Shown here: piece by piece, positions 44,874 to 54,312 of the stretch
How the letters are laid out: every line of letters starts with the position of its first letter
Position numbering within the stretch: position 1 is the stretch's first letter
Assembly (NCBI RefSeq): GCF_007995245.1
Contig: NZ_VCBA01000002.1
Coordinates: 488,944 to 552,943 of the forward strand
DNA: 64,000 nt
Direction of reading: 5' to 3'
Source: Tateyamaria sp. syn59
GTDB lineage: Bacteria; Pseudomonadota; Alphaproteobacteria; Rhodobacterales; Rhodobacteraceae
The notes under the pieces: model-generated
Databases searched by the model: none
Told to the model about the DNA's origin: nothing
What the model saw: the letters and a program-made list of their open reading frames with translations, nothing else
Made by a program: the position numbers and the translations under genes

Positions 44874-45356
44874 ATGCCCCGCCTCGCCCAAACCATGGCC
44901 GACCTGCCCAGCCAGGACGAACTTCTCTCCATGTCCGGCCTCGCCTTCATGCAGGGCATTCTGGCCGGCACAGTGCCGGGTCCCCCCATCGGCCACACGC
45001 TGGGATACGCGCTGCACGCAGTCAAAGACGGCGAAGTCACCTTCCGCGGCACCCCGGAATTCGACGTAACCAACCCGATGGGCACTGTGCATGGAGGCTG
45101 GTACGGCACGCTCCTCGACAGCGCCATGGCCTGCGCGGTGATGACCAAAGTGCCCGCCGGATCCGTCTACACGACGCTGGAATACAAGATCAACATCACC
45201 CGCGGCATCCCCCTGGGGATGGAAATCCAATGCACGGGCCGCATCGACCACGCCGGGCGCAGCACGGGCGTGGCCACGGGCGAAATCCGCGGCGTGGATG
45301 ACGGCAAACTCTATGCCACAGGCTCCACCACCTGCATCATCATGAATCTACGCTGA
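44874..45356 (+). CDS. PaaI family thioesterase
   Basis: A 160-residue single hot-dog domain protein. The family segment PMGTVHGGWYGTLLDSAMA (near 71-90) carries the HGG active-site region of PaaI/YdiI-like acyl-CoA thioesterases. It would hydrolyse an aryl- or acyl-CoA; which one is unknown. ATG 44874 has GGAG eight bases upstream. The stop is followed by hairpin element D. Confidence 0.88.
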   Translation: MPRLAQTMADLPSQDELLSMSGLAFMQGILAGTVPGPPIGHTLGYALHAVKDGEVTFRGTPEFDVTNPMGTVHGGWYGTLLDSAMACAVMTKVPAGSVYTTLEYKINITRGIPLGMEIQCTGRIDHAGRSTGVATGEIRGVDDGKLYATGSTTCIIMNLR

Positions 45357-45360
45357 ATAC

Positions 45361-45413
45361 GGGACGGCGGGCGGGGCGACTTTAGCCACAGGCTAAAGAG
45401 CGTCCGCCCCCGT
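45361..45413. terminator. Nested hairpin element D at a convergent gene end
   Basis: The first 18 bases (GGGACGGCGGGCGGGGCG) are identical to element A at 4545-4562. The inner hairpin is TTTAGCC-ACA-GGCTAAA at 45381-45397, and AGCGTCCG is again shared with A. The right half supplies the last codons of the converging DUF2235 gene, so the element doubles as coding sequence there. Confidence 0.75.
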
Positions 45414-46484
45414 CCCCCGCAAATCCGCCACCCAATCGGACCACGACCGCGGCGGCGGTGCCTGCGCCACAGTGGGATGCACCCGCTCCGACGGATCGAC
45501 ACCCACCAGACGCGGCCGCCGCGTCACGAACCATTTCCCCAAACCCACAAATGTCCCCATCGACGGGGCCGACGCATCCTGCACAAACCGCCCCGCCCAG
45601 CCCTCAGGCAACGGCAACCCGCACCGTTCCGCCTGCTCCAGCATCCAGACCAGCGGAATATTGGCGAGCGGGCGCGACGCCCGCCGCCCCGACAGATGAC
45701 CACCCACATCGCCATGCACGCCCCGGAACCACATCTGCACCAGATGCCCGTCCCAGCCCTCGGTCGTGTCCCACATCACCGGAGCATAGGCGACGCGCGT
45801 CTCATTCCGCGCCACCGCATGAAACCCATGCTTCACCGATTTGCAAAGCTGATGGTTGTGAAAGGCGTGACGCGGCGCGCTCAGCCGCCACAGGAACGGC
45901 ATGTTCAGTCCCAGCGCCTTGACCGTGTCCCACACGCCGATCATCTCGATCTCGACCGAAGGATGGCAATTGTTGCGCACGAAAATCCGTGCCGCATCCC
46001 CATCCGGGCTGCACTCATAATGGCGATAGACATCGCGGATATTGCGCTCCGTCGCTGTCTCCGGCCTCAACAGGCCAACGCGATCAATGATCCCCGCCAG
46101 CGACCGCACCGCATAGGCACCTCGCGAATATCCCAGCAAGAACACCTTGTCCCCGGGCCGATACCGCGACGCAAGATAGCCATAGGCCCGCCGAATCTGC
46201 CGGTTGATCCCCCGGCCAAAGACGACATCGCCCGCCTTGCGCCAATGCGACCACTGCAGACCGGGCTCGTAATACAACGACACCGCGCTGCCCATCTCTT
46301 CCAGCAGCTTTGCGGTCAACCCGGCATTGGTCTCGTCGCCAGGCTCAAGGGTCGACATGGTCCCGTCAATGATAATGACATGGATCGTCTGTCCGCGCAC
46401 GGGCGGGTCCACCTTGGGAAGACCCGCGCGCAAGCGGCGGCGCAGCCAGTGCGCAATGGCGTTATTCAGCCGCGATCCGAGCAT
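45393..46484 (-). CDS. DUF2235 (Tle1-like) alpha/beta hydrolase
   Basis: A 363-residue protein with the DUF2235 domain related to the Tle1 phospholipase fold. The nucleophile elbow is LLGYSRGAYAVR (GxSRG), an aspartate follows in GVWDTVKALG, and the histidine is in FRGVHGDVGG, so the triad looks complete. There is no secretion signal and no type VI secretion gene nearby, so a housekeeping hydrolase is more likely than a toxin. It overlaps the end of the CoxL-like gene by 23 bases and ends inside hairpin element D. Confidence 0.82.
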   Translation of the reverse strand: MLGSRLNNAIAHWLRRRLRAGLPKVDPPVRGQTIHVIIIDGTMSTLEPGDETNAGLTAKLLEEMGSAVSLYYEPGLQWSHWRKAGDVVFGRGINRQIRRAYGYLASRYRPGDKVFLLGYSRGAYAVRSLAGIIDRVGLLRPETATERNIRDVYRHYECSPDGDAARIFVRNNCHPSVEIEMIGVWDTVKALGLNMPFLWRLSAPRHAFHNHQLCKSVKHGFHAVARNETRVAYAPVMWDTTEGWDGHLVQMWFRGVHGDVGGHLSGRRASRPLANIPLVWMLEQAERCGLPLPEGWAGRFVQDASAPSMGTFVGLGKWFVTRRPRLVGVDPSERVHPTVAQAPPPRSWSDWVADLRGTGADAL

Positions 46485-48759
46485 CCCTCATCAAGTCCCA
46501 AACCTTCATCGGTGTGAATGGCATATCCACCTGCCGCACGCCGTGCTCCCACAGCGCATCCTGCACCGCATTGGACACCGCAGCCAACGCGCCGACCGTA
46601 CCAGCCTCGCCACAGCCCTTCATGCCCATGACATTGGCAGTGGACGGCACCGGCTCGGACGTGAACCCGATGTAGGGAACGTCGTCGGCGCGGGGCAAGG
46701 CATAGTCCATGAACGTTGCCGTGAGCAGTTGGCCGTCCTCGTCGAACTGAACATGCTCCGTCAGCGCCTGCCCAATACCCTGAACAACACCCCCATGCAC
46801 CTGACCTTCGGCCAGCATCGGATTGATAAGATTTCCAAAATCATCGACGACCGCATAGCGATCCACAGTCACAACACCCGTGTCAGGATCAATCACAACT
46901 TCTGAAACATGACAGCCATTGGGGAAGCTGCGCGCCTCCAGCTTGGTGCGCTGTTCATGGACCAAAAGGTCCTCGCGCCCTTTCTCGCGAGCCATCTCAG
47001 CGACCTCCAGCATCGTAGGCGTCATGTTCGACCCCTCAATCCGAAACTGCTCATCATCAAAGGAAATGCCGGAGGCAGGCACCCCCTCTTCCTCGCTCAA
47101 AAATGCCACAAACGCCTCGGTCATCGCCGACACGGTCGCCAAAGTCGCCGTGTTCTGCACAGTCACAGACCGCGACCCACCCGTGCCGCCGCCCTGCTTG
47201 ATGCGATCACTGTCGCCCTGCACCACATCGATCATCTCCACCGGAATCCCGGTCTGATCGCTCAGGAACTGGGCATAAACCGTCTCATGCCCCTGCCCGT
47301 TCGATTGGGTACCGACATAGATGTTCACACGGCCCTCATCCGTAAACTCAACCTTCGCACTCTCGGCAGGATCACCCAAAATGCTTTCGATATAGTAACA
47401 CAGGCCCAGCCCCCGCATACGGCCCTCGGCCGCATCGGCAGCCTTGCGCGCAGCGAAACCGGGGATATCCGCCTCCGCCTCGGCGCGGGTCAGCACCTTG
47501 TCGAAATCACCCACGTCATAGGTCTCGTCCACCAGCGTCTTGTAGGGGAACTGATCCGGCTTGATGAAGTTGATGCGGCGCAGCTCCAACGGGTCCACGC
47601 CCAGCTCGCGCGCGGCCCGGTCCATCGCACGCTCCAGAATGTAGATCGCCTCGGGCCGCCCCGCCCCACGATAGGCATCCACCTGCGTGGTGTTGGTAAA
47701 GTACCCGACAGACCGCAGGTAAGCGGCAGGCATGTCATACACCCCGGTCAGCACCCGGCTGAACAGCTGCGTCTGAATCGCCTGCGCATATTGCGAATTG
47801 TAGGCCCCCATATTGGCCTCGGTGAACACGCGGTAGCCAATGATCCGGTGATCCGCGTCAAAGGCCAACTCGGTCAGCGAGGTCAGATCGCGGCCTGCAT
47901 TGTCCGACAGCATCGCCTCTGTCCGCTCCGACATCCAGCGCACCGGGCGCTTCAATGCGCGGGCGGCATGGGCAACAACAAAATACTCCGGGTACATCAT
48001 CCCCTTCATGCCAAAACCACCCCCGGTATCCGGGTTGGTCACGCGAATATCGTCGGCAGGCATGTTCAGGCCCTTCGCCAACTGATCCTTCGGCCCCCAC
48101 ACGCCCTGCCCGTTGATGGCCACATGCAGCCGGTCGCCCTCGGGCTCGGCATAACAGCCACGGGGCTCCATCGAATTCACGATGATGCGGTTGTCGCCCA
48201 CATCCAGCGACACCACCCGCGCAGCCTTGTCGAATGCTGCCTGCGTCGCCGCCTCATCCCCCATATGCCAGTCATAGGCCACGTTGTCGGGGGCTTCGGC
48301 ATGCACGGTCTCTCCACCTGCTGCCATATCCATCTTGGCCGGCAGATCGTCATAATCCAGCATGATCATCTCAGCCGCATCGCGCGCCTGCGCCAGCGTC
48401 TCGGCCACAATCACAGCCACCGGCTCACCAACAAAGCGCAAGCGGCCCCGCGCCAGAATGGGCCGCTCGGGCCCAGCGCCATCAGACCCATCGCGGTTCT
48501 TTACGGTCACGCCCTGCATGGCAACGTTCAGACCCGCAGCCTCCAGATCGGCAAGTGTATAGACGGCGTGCACCCCCTCGGCCTCGCGCGCGTCGGTTAC
48601 GTCGAGGTCCGTGATCACTGCATGAGCAACGGGTGACCGGAACACAAAGGACTGCAGCGCATTGGCAGGTGCAATGTCATCCACATAGCGGCCTTCTCCG
48701 GTCAGAAAGCGCACATCTTCCCGGCGCTTGACGGGTTGGGACTTGCCGAACTTTTCCAT
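46462..48759 (-). CDS. Form II CoxL-like molybdopterin-binding subunit
   Basis: A 765-residue large subunit of the xanthine oxidase/aerobic CO dehydrogenase family. It has AYRGAGRPEA, the form II signature, and not the AYxCSFR active-site loop of true CO dehydrogenase, so oxidation of some other substrate is more likely. The molybdopterin segment SNGQGHETVY and the catalytic glutamate in GCGEAGTVGA are present. The partner FAD and iron-sulfur subunits are not next to it, so it would have to pair with proteins encoded elsewhere. ATG 48759 has AGGAG seven bases upstream. Confidence 0.9.
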   Translation of the reverse strand: MEKFGKSQPVKRREDVRFLTGEGRYVDDIAPANALQSFVFRSPVAHAVITDLDVTDAREAEGVHAVYTLADLEAAGLNVAMQGVTVKNRDGSDGAGPERPILARGRLRFVGEPVAVIVAETLAQARDAAEMIMLDYDDLPAKMDMAAGGETVHAEAPDNVAYDWHMGDEAATQAAFDKAARVVSLDVGDNRIIVNSMEPRGCYAEPEGDRLHVAINGQGVWGPKDQLAKGLNMPADDIRVTNPDTGGGFGMKGMMYPEYFVVAHAARALKRPVRWMSERTEAMLSDNAGRDLTSLTELAFDADHRIIGYRVFTEANMGAYNSQYAQAIQTQLFSRVLTGVYDMPAAYLRSVGYFTNTTQVDAYRGAGRPEAIYILERAMDRAARELGVDPLELRRINFIKPDQFPYKTLVDETYDVGDFDKVLTRAEAEADIPGFAARKAADAAEGRMRGLGLCYYIESILGDPAESAKVEFTDEGRVNIYVGTQSNGQGHETVYAQFLSDQTGIPVEMIDVVQGDSDRIKQGGGTGGSRSVTVQNTATLATVSAMTEAFVAFLSEEEGVPASGISFDDEQFRIEGSNMTPTMLEVAEMAREKGREDLLVHEQRTKLEARSFPNGCHVSEVVIDPDTGVVTVDRYAVVDDFGNLINPMLAEGQVHGGVVQGIGQALTEHVQFDEDGQLLTATFMDYALPRADDVPYIGFTSEPVPSTANVMGMKGCGEAGTVGALAAVSNAVQDALWEHGVRQVDMPFTPMKVWDLMRDARIAAE

Positions 48760-49101
48760 GGGTGCACTCCTGTCTGCCTGCGGACATCTTCATGCGCGAA
48801 CGTATCGCGCGCACCCGCAGTGTCCAGCACCAGTTACGACACAGGGTTGCTCGCATCCGGCACATTGGACGCAGCGACGCGGACAAATGTCAGACCTCCG
48901 CCGGATCCTGTTCAGGCAGTCGCGCCAAACCATGACCCGGGCGGGTATGCGATGACCTTCCCAAAACGAATTTCACCGCTGTGCACGACTGAAATGGCGC
49001 GATAGATCGCGTCCACCACCCGCAAGCCAAATACCGAGGCAATGCTCATCACAAACTATGCCTCGCAGGCGGATTCAGCCTATCGCATCCGCCCCAGCGC
49101 C
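48760..49101. other. Intergenic region with no recognised feature
   Basis: These 342 bases lie upstream of the CoxL-like gene and beyond the end of the enoyl-CoA hydratase gene on the same strand. I see no credible small gene, RNA, repeat or clear hairpin. The promoter of the CoxL-like gene is presumably here but cannot be pointed to. Confidence 0.5.
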
Positions 49102-49896
49102 TTAGTCCTTAAATACCGGGGGCCGCTTCTGGATCTGCGCCGCAACGACTTCCATTTGCTCCGCTGTGCCCATCAACCTGGCCTGAACTCGGCTTTCCTC
49201 CAGCAGCACCGCATCCGGTTCATGCGTTTCTGCATAGCCAATCAAGGCCTTGGCTGCCCGCAGCGCACTCGGCGATTTTAACGTCAGCGCTTCGGCCAGC
49301 GACATCGCCGCCGATACTGGATCGTCGGCCACCTCGGTGACCAGCCCCCACGCCTCTGCCTTGTCTGCGGAAATCGGATCGGCAGTGTAGGTCAAGCGGC
49401 GCAACACATCCGCTCGCACCAGCCGCGGCAACAGCACCATGCCGCCCATGTCCGGTACGATCCCCCACTTCATCTCCATCACGGCAAAGCGTGCATCCGG
49501 GGCAGCAATCCGAATATCTGCGCCCAGCGCCAACTGCATTCCGGCGCCAAAACACACGCCATGCACCGCAGCAATCACCGGCATCGGGCAAAGGGTCCAC
49601 ACCATAGCGACCTCCTGCCATTGGTTCGTCGTGCCGTCACCATGGGTGCGCGGCATTAGCAAGTCATTGGGATCCTTCCCAATCATCGCACCAAGACCGC
49701 TCACGTCAATGCCCGCGCAAAACCCCTTGCCCTCACCCGAGATGACGCAAACGCGCGCCTTGCTTGCCGCCACCTCTTGCCCGGCCGCAATGATGGCGTC
49801 GATCATCGCCTGATCGACTGCGTTCATCTTGTCCGCTCGCGTGAGGCGGACATGTGCGATGTGGTTGTCGTAGGTGACGGACACGCGGTCTGACAT
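49102..49896 (-). CDS. Enoyl-CoA hydratase/isomerase family protein
   Basis: A 264-residue crotonase-fold protein. The oxyanion-hole segments are present: KGFCAGIDVSGLG near 57-69 and HGVCFGAGMQLALGADIRIA near 110-129. The catalytic glutamates of true hydratases are not both obvious, so isomerase or other CoA chemistry is possible. ATG 49896 has AGGAG seven bases upstream. It is divergent from the aminotransferase gene with 103 bases between starts. Confidence 0.9.
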   Translation of the reverse strand: MSDRVSVTYDNHIAHVRLTRADKMNAVDQAMIDAIIAAGQEVAASKARVCVISGEGKGFCAGIDVSGLGAMIGKDPNDLLMPRTHGDGTTNQWQEVAMVWTLCPMPVIAAVHGVCFGAGMQLALGADIRIAAPDARFAVMEMKWGIVPDMGGMVLLPRLVRADVLRRLTYTADPISADKAEAWGLVTEVADDPVSAAMSLAEALTLKSPSALRAAKALIGYAETHEPDAVLLEESRVQARLMGTAEQMEVVAAQIQKRPPVFKD

Positions 49897-49999
49897 GGCG
49901 GTTCTCCTGTTTGTGCCCACCCAAGCGCATCGCACCGCGCGGCGCCAGCAAAACGTAAGGGCATTGCCCCTCACCACGGCCCACGTTACCCCTCTCGCC

Positions 50000-51103
50000 A
50001 TGACAGACCTCCGCCTGACTCCAATTGCCGCCAGCCTGCCCTCCACCGTGCCCTTTGTCGGCCCCGAAGCACAGGAGCGCGCACGCAACGCTGCCTTCGA
50101 TGCACGGCTCGGCGCGAATGAGAGCGTCTTCGGCCCTTCCCCAAGTGTGGCCGAAGCCATGGCACAGACCGACATCTGGAAATACGGCGACCCGGAAAAT
50201 CACGCGCTGCGACGGGCGCTTGCGGTCCATCACCGGATTTCCCCAGACAATGTCATGGTGGGCGAAGGGATTGATGGCCTGCTAGGCTACATCGCGCGGC
50301 TATTTGTCGGGCCGGGCGATCACGTTGTGACGTCTCTGGGCGCTTATCCCACGTTCAACTACCACGTGTCAGGGTATGGGGGCACGCTGCACACAGTCCC
50401 CTACAACGACGATCAGGAAGATCCCGCAGCCCTCTTCGCCAAAGCGGCAGAGACGCAAGCCAAGCTCGTCTACCTCGCCAACCCCGACAACCCAATGGGC
50501 ACATGGCACGACGGGGAAACACTAACCAAAGCGCTCGACGATTTGCCGCTAGGTACGCTGCTGGTGCTGGACGAGGCCTATATCGACTGCGCCCCTGCCG
50601 GCACCGCGCCTAACATCGACGCGGATGACCCGCGTGTGATCCGCATGCGCACGTTTTCCAAGGCGTATGGCATGGCGGGCGCGCGTGTGGGCTACGCCAT
50701 CGGCGCGGGCCCCCTGATCGACGCCTTCAACAAGGTGCGCAACCACTTCGGCATGAACCGAGCAGCGCAGGCCGGCGCGCTCGCGGCACTCAAGGACCAG
50801 GCGTATCTGGCACAGGTCGTGGATCACATCGCGGTCGCCCGGACCCAGATAAACGAGATCGCCCACTCCAACGGGCTGAAACCCCTTCCCTCTGCCACAA
50901 ACTTTGTCACCATCGACTGCGGGCGGGACGGCACCTTCGCCAAGGCGGTACTTGATGGCTTGATTGCACGCGGCATCTTTGTTCGCATGCCTTTTGCGGC
51001 ACCACAAAACCGCTGCATCCGCGTCAGCTGCGGCACGCATGCTGATCTCGACGCGTTTGCCGCAGCCTTCCCTCTTGCCTTAGCTGACGCAAACGGGGGC
51101 TGA
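50000..51103 (+). CDS. Histidinol-phosphate-aminotransferase-like PLP enzyme
   Basis: A 367-residue class I/II aminotransferase. The PLP lysine is in TFSKAYGMAGARVGY near residue 225, and the family segments ANPDNPMGTW and DEAYIDC are present. It is HisC-like, but with no his genes nearby it may transaminate another amino acid. ATG 50000 has no strong ribosome site. A small membrane protein gene follows. Confidence 0.87.
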   Translation: MTDLRLTPIAASLPSTVPFVGPEAQERARNAAFDARLGANESVFGPSPSVAEAMAQTDIWKYGDPENHALRRALAVHHRISPDNVMVGEGIDGLLGYIARLFVGPGDHVVTSLGAYPTFNYHVSGYGGTLHTVPYNDDQEDPAALFAKAAETQAKLVYLANPDNPMGTWHDGETLTKALDDLPLGTLLVLDEAYIDCAPAGTAPNIDADDPRVIRMRTFSKAYGMAGARVGYAIGAGPLIDAFNKVRNHFGMNRAAQAGALAALKDQAYLAQVVDHIAVARTQINEIAHSNGLKPLPSATNFVTIDCGRDGTFAKAVLDGLIARGIFVRMPFAAPQNRCIRVSCGTHADLDAFAAAFPLALADANGG

Positions 51104-51158
51104 CAGGCACGATGGGTGGACTATAGTCGGAGGGTAGTGACCGTAATCGGGGTACGCC

Positions 51159-51377
51159 ATGGACGACAACCACACCGGGATCGCGCCCAACTATACCAAA
51201 GCCTGTATCGTCATGTTCGGGGTTAACCTCACCTGGATCCTGGTCGCGATCTGGGCCATCTGGGGCTTGATCGCGGCAATGTTGCTTGGGATTGGGCTCA
51301 ACCATCTGATCGAACGAGGCAAGGTTTGGGCTGCGGAACGGCAAGCGGCCTCGATCCGGCGCGGCAAATCGTTTTAG
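51159..51377 (+). CDS. Small membrane protein of unknown function
   Basis: A 72-residue protein with a hydrophobic region (about 16-52) long enough for one or two membrane helices, rich in Trp and Ile, and a basic C-terminus. No family was recognised with certainty. It lies 55 bases after the aminotransferase gene on the same strand. The codon pattern and hydrophobicity make it a plausible gene, not more. Confidence 0.6.
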   Translation: MDDNHTGIAPNYTKACIVMFGVNLTWILVAIWAIWGLIAAMLLGIGLNHLIERGKVWAAERQAASIRRGKSF

Positions 51378-51536
51378 CCTAAGCGCGCTTTCCAAATTTC
51401 ATGCTTTAGGGCTTCGTAAACCGGAACCTTCTAGGGTTCGTATATGTTGCCAGACGAAGACCATGCCAATTGCGCTGCAATCCGTAGGTTGCCGCCCCGA
51501 CCGACCCGTCTTGGTTTACGATCATGGAGTGACGAC

Positions 51537-52289
51537 TTGAAAGCATTGGCTTTGATGGGTCTTCTGATGGTGCTAGTGGTTGCACCGGTGCATCTGCGTG
51601 CCGAGCAGCCCGTACAACCACCGATCGACCGGGTTGTCGCTGCACACTACCCACCTCTGATGATCGAAGGGAACGCGGACAGGCAGGGCTACGCGGTAGA
51701 CGTGCTGCGCGAAGCGGCACGTCGCGCTGATCGGCAGATTGAGTTGCAATTCCTGCCCTTCCAGCGCGCGGTGCATGAGGTGCTGACGGGTGAGGCGACG
51801 TTGATGCCTGCCCTGTTCAAGGGAAAGGCGCATGACGCGCAAATCCTTTGGGTGACCGAGTTTCATCGCACCAGCCTGAACTTCGCCAGCGTCTCGGGCC
51901 CGGTCAACACGCTGGATGATGCCCGCGCGTTGTCCTCCATCGTCGTGGAACGCGGGACCACATCTGAAAACGTTCTGGATCAACTTGGGTTTGGCAATGT
52001 GCACAGCACCACCTCACCGGACGCAAGCGCGAATATGCTCGCCTCAGGTCGGGCCGATGCATGGCTATTGACCGAGGACATGATGCGTATGACCTGGGGC
52101 ATGCTCGACATGGAAAACCCGTTGTTCATCGGTGAAACGATCCGGGACATCCCGGTATTCCTGGTCGCGAGCCCCACCCTGCCCGATGACACCCGCCGGA
52201 CCTACATGGCGCAGATCAACGAGATGCGCGCGGACGGCACGCTCGAGCGTCTATTGCAACGATATATCCCGAACTCGGCGGGGCGTTGA
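51537..52289 (+). CDS. Periplasmic substrate-binding protein, PBP2 type
   Basis: A 250-residue binding protein of the amino-acid ABC-transporter type with a signal peptide (about 1-22). The domain begins with the typical substrate-site segment (AHYPPLMIEGN) and continues with the two-lobed pattern of the family. No permease or ATPase gene is beside it, so it may work with a distant transporter or a sensor. I chose the TTG at 51537 because GGAG lies seven bases ahead and the signal peptide follows directly; upstream in-frame ATG starts would add an implausible head. Confidence 0.82.
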   Translation: MKALALMGLLMVLVVAPVHLRAEQPVQPPIDRVVAAHYPPLMIEGNADRQGYAVDVLREAARRADRQIELQFLPFQRAVHEVLTGEATLMPALFKGKAHDAQILWVTEFHRTSLNFASVSGPVNTLDDARALSSIVVERGTTSENVLDQLGFGNVHSTTSPDASANMLASGRADAWLLTEDMMRMTWGMLDMENPLFIGETIRDIPVFLVASPTLPDDTRRTYMAQINEMRADGTLERLLQRYIPNSAGR

Positions 52290-52290
52290 G

Positions 52291-53499
52291 CTAAACCTTT
52301 GCGATCTCCGCTGCGGCAGCCGCCAGCGCATTGCGCCCATGCGGGACGCGTAGCGCCGTCAAACCGGCCTCGATGCCGCCCAGAAGGCCCATGATCATCT
52401 GTCCGTTCACATGGCCCATGTGGCCAAGCCGGAAAAACCCGTGCCACGCCGGATCGCCCGGCGGCGCCATGCCCAGGCCGATGCCGAGCGTCAGACCAAG
52501 ACGCGCCTCGGTCCAATCCCGCAGCGCCGTGGCGTGGGGCGCCTCGAGGCGCAGCGCCGTGACAGCACAGCTGCGATGCGCGGGCTCCGCCACGTTCAAC
52601 TCCAATGGCCCACCCGACGCCCACGCATTGCAGGCAGCCCAGATCGCCCGCGCGAGCGTTTCGTGGCGGGACCAGATCGCCTCCATCCCCTCGGCATGGA
52701 TCATGTCGAGCGCGGCGCGCAATCCGTAAAGGTGATGCGTCGGCGCTGTGCCGTTCCAGTACATGAAGAACTCTTCGGGGTTGGCCCGCGGCGACCAGTC
52801 CCAATAGCGGCTGACCCGAGGCATGGCGCGTCGCACCGCGTCGGCCTTGTCATTGAAAAACACGAAACACATGCCAGGTGGGACCATCAGCCCCTTTTGG
52901 CACCCGGCCACCATCACATCGACGCCCCATCTGTCCATTTCAAAGCGGTCACAGCCCAGCGAGGCAATACAATCGGCCATCAAAAGCGCCGGATGACCCA
53001 CGTCGTCCAGCACCCCGCGCAGGGCGGCCACATCGTTGCGAATAGAGGTCGACGTGTCGACATGCACGGCGAGTACCGCTTTGATCCGGTGGGCCGTGTC
53101 GGCGCGCAACGCCTCTGCGATCTGCTCTAGATCCCAGGGCGCCCGCTTGCCATGATCAATGATCTGCGTCTGTGCGCCCAGGCCCTCGGCCATCTCGGCC
53201 CATCCGTGGGCGAACCGGCCCGTGGCGGGGACAAGAACGGTGTCGCCCTCTGCCACGGTATTGGCCAGCGCTGCTTCCCACGCCGCATGCCCGTTGCCAA
53301 TATACATGGCGACATGGCTCTCCGTCTGCGCCACACGGCGCAGATCCGGTACAAGACTTGCAGCTATGTCCACGATCTCGCCCGCATAGATGTTGGGCGC
53401 CGCCCGGTGCATGGCTTGCAACACTGCATCCGGCATCACCGATGGACCCGGAATGGCCAGGTATTCGCGGCCGCCCACGTGTTTGACCGATGACGTCAT
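52291..53499 (-). CDS. Class V aminotransferase, alanine-glyoxylate type
   Basis: A 402-residue PLP enzyme of the serine/alanine-glyoxylate aminotransferase group. The lysine that binds PLP is in VAGCQKGLMVPPG, and the preceding DCIASLG carries the ring-binding aspartate. It would transfer an amino group to glyoxylate or a similar acceptor. ATG 53499 has GGAGAG five bases upstream. The end lies one base from the stop of the converging binding-protein gene. Confidence 0.9.
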   Translation of the reverse strand: MTSSVKHVGGREYLAIPGPSVMPDAVLQAMHRAAPNIYAGEIVDIAASLVPDLRRVAQTESHVAMYIGNGHAAWEAALANTVAEGDTVLVPATGRFAHGWAEMAEGLGAQTQIIDHGKRAPWDLEQIAEALRADTAHRIKAVLAVHVDTSTSIRNDVAALRGVLDDVGHPALLMADCIASLGCDRFEMDRWGVDVMVAGCQKGLMVPPGMCFVFFNDKADAVRRAMPRVSRYWDWSPRANPEEFFMYWNGTAPTHHLYGLRAALDMIHAEGMEAIWSRHETLARAIWAACNAWASGGPLELNVAEPAHRSCAVTALRLEAPHATALRDWTEARLGLTLGIGLGMAPPGDPAWHGFFRLGHMGHVNGQMIMGLLGGIEAGLTALRVPHGRNALAAAAAEIAKV

Positions 53500-53577
53500 G
53501 GAAGCTCTCCGTACGCATTCAATATCGCGCACACTAGCGCCGTCGGATGCGGCGTCAATTGCACCGCGGGCAGAGCG

Positions 53578-54246
53578 CTAACGGCGATAGCTCTCGGCCA
53601 GCCTCTCGGGGCTGACGCCCGCAAAATAGCGCAGCAGCGTCCAGAGATTGCGCGTGCCGCGGCGCAGCCAACCCTGACGGCGATACTTCTCTGCGCTTGT
53701 CACAGCCACAGCATCCAACGGCACCAATGCCCCGCGCAGCGCACGCGCGATGGCCACATCCTCCATCAACGGAATATCAGGATACCCCCCGACCCGCACA
53801 TAATGATCGCGACGGATCAACAACCCCTGATCGCCATAGGGCAACCCAAACAGCCGCGCCCGCAGGTTGGCCCACGCTGCTACCAGCTGTCCTCCACGAT
53901 CAAATCGAAGGTTGAAGTAGCCAGCGTGCGCGCGGCCCAGATGCTCAGCCACAGGAGCCGTCCAGCCAGGCGTCAGGCACGTGTCGGCATGCAGGATCAG
54001 AAACCACTCCGCCCGCGCCGCCGTAGTACCGCGCCGCAACTGCCCGCCGCGCGACGCAAGCCCCCGCACGATCTGTGCGCCCCACGCATCAGCAAGTGCC
54101 ACCGTCCTGTCATCTGATCCACCATCACTCACGATCAGCTCAGCGATGAGACCCGCATCAACCCCCTCCATCAACGCAGCCAAACACGGGCCAAGCGCCG
54201 CTTCGGCATTCAAGGTCGGAATGATGACAGAGATGGGTGCAGGCAA
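53578..54246 (-). CDS. Family 2 glycosyltransferase, TIGR04283-like
   Basis: A 222-residue GT-A glycosyltransferase starting at the conserved ISVIIPTLNAE strand, with SDGGSDD and LHADTCLTPGW as the metal and donor site (DxD-like HAD). It resembles TIGR04283, named in part from arsenosugar clusters, but no arsenic gene is present. I chose TTG at 54246 because AAAGGGG lies seven bases upstream and it begins the domain; there is no good ATG between. It is divergent from ygfZ. Confidence 0.82.
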   Translation of the reverse strand: MPAPISVIIPTLNAEAALGPCLAALMEGVDAGLIAELIVSDGGSDDRTVALADAWGAQIVRGLASRGGQLRRGTTAARAEWFLILHADTCLTPGWTAPVAEHLGRAHAGYFNLRFDRGGQLVAAWANLRARLFGLPYGDQGLLIRRDHYVRVGGYPDIPLMEDVAIARALRGALVPLDAVAVTSAEKYRRQGWLRRGTRNLWTLLRYFAGVSPERLAESYRR

Positions 54247-54312
54247 GACTGGCCCCTTTCGGTTGGTCCTCGGGCTGCTATATGACAAGAGACGCCCGCG
54301 AAAGGAACTCCC

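Noticed and set aside
44521..45069. Frame of 182 codons running from metF into the thioesterase gene
   Set aside because: It crosses the repeat array and overlaps the well-supported thioesterase gene in another phase.
46909..48636. Plus-strand frame of 575 codons inside the CoxL-like gene
   Set aside because: The minus strand encodes a complete, recognisable molybdopterin subunit; the opposite frame has no family resemblance and an odd His/Arg-rich composition.
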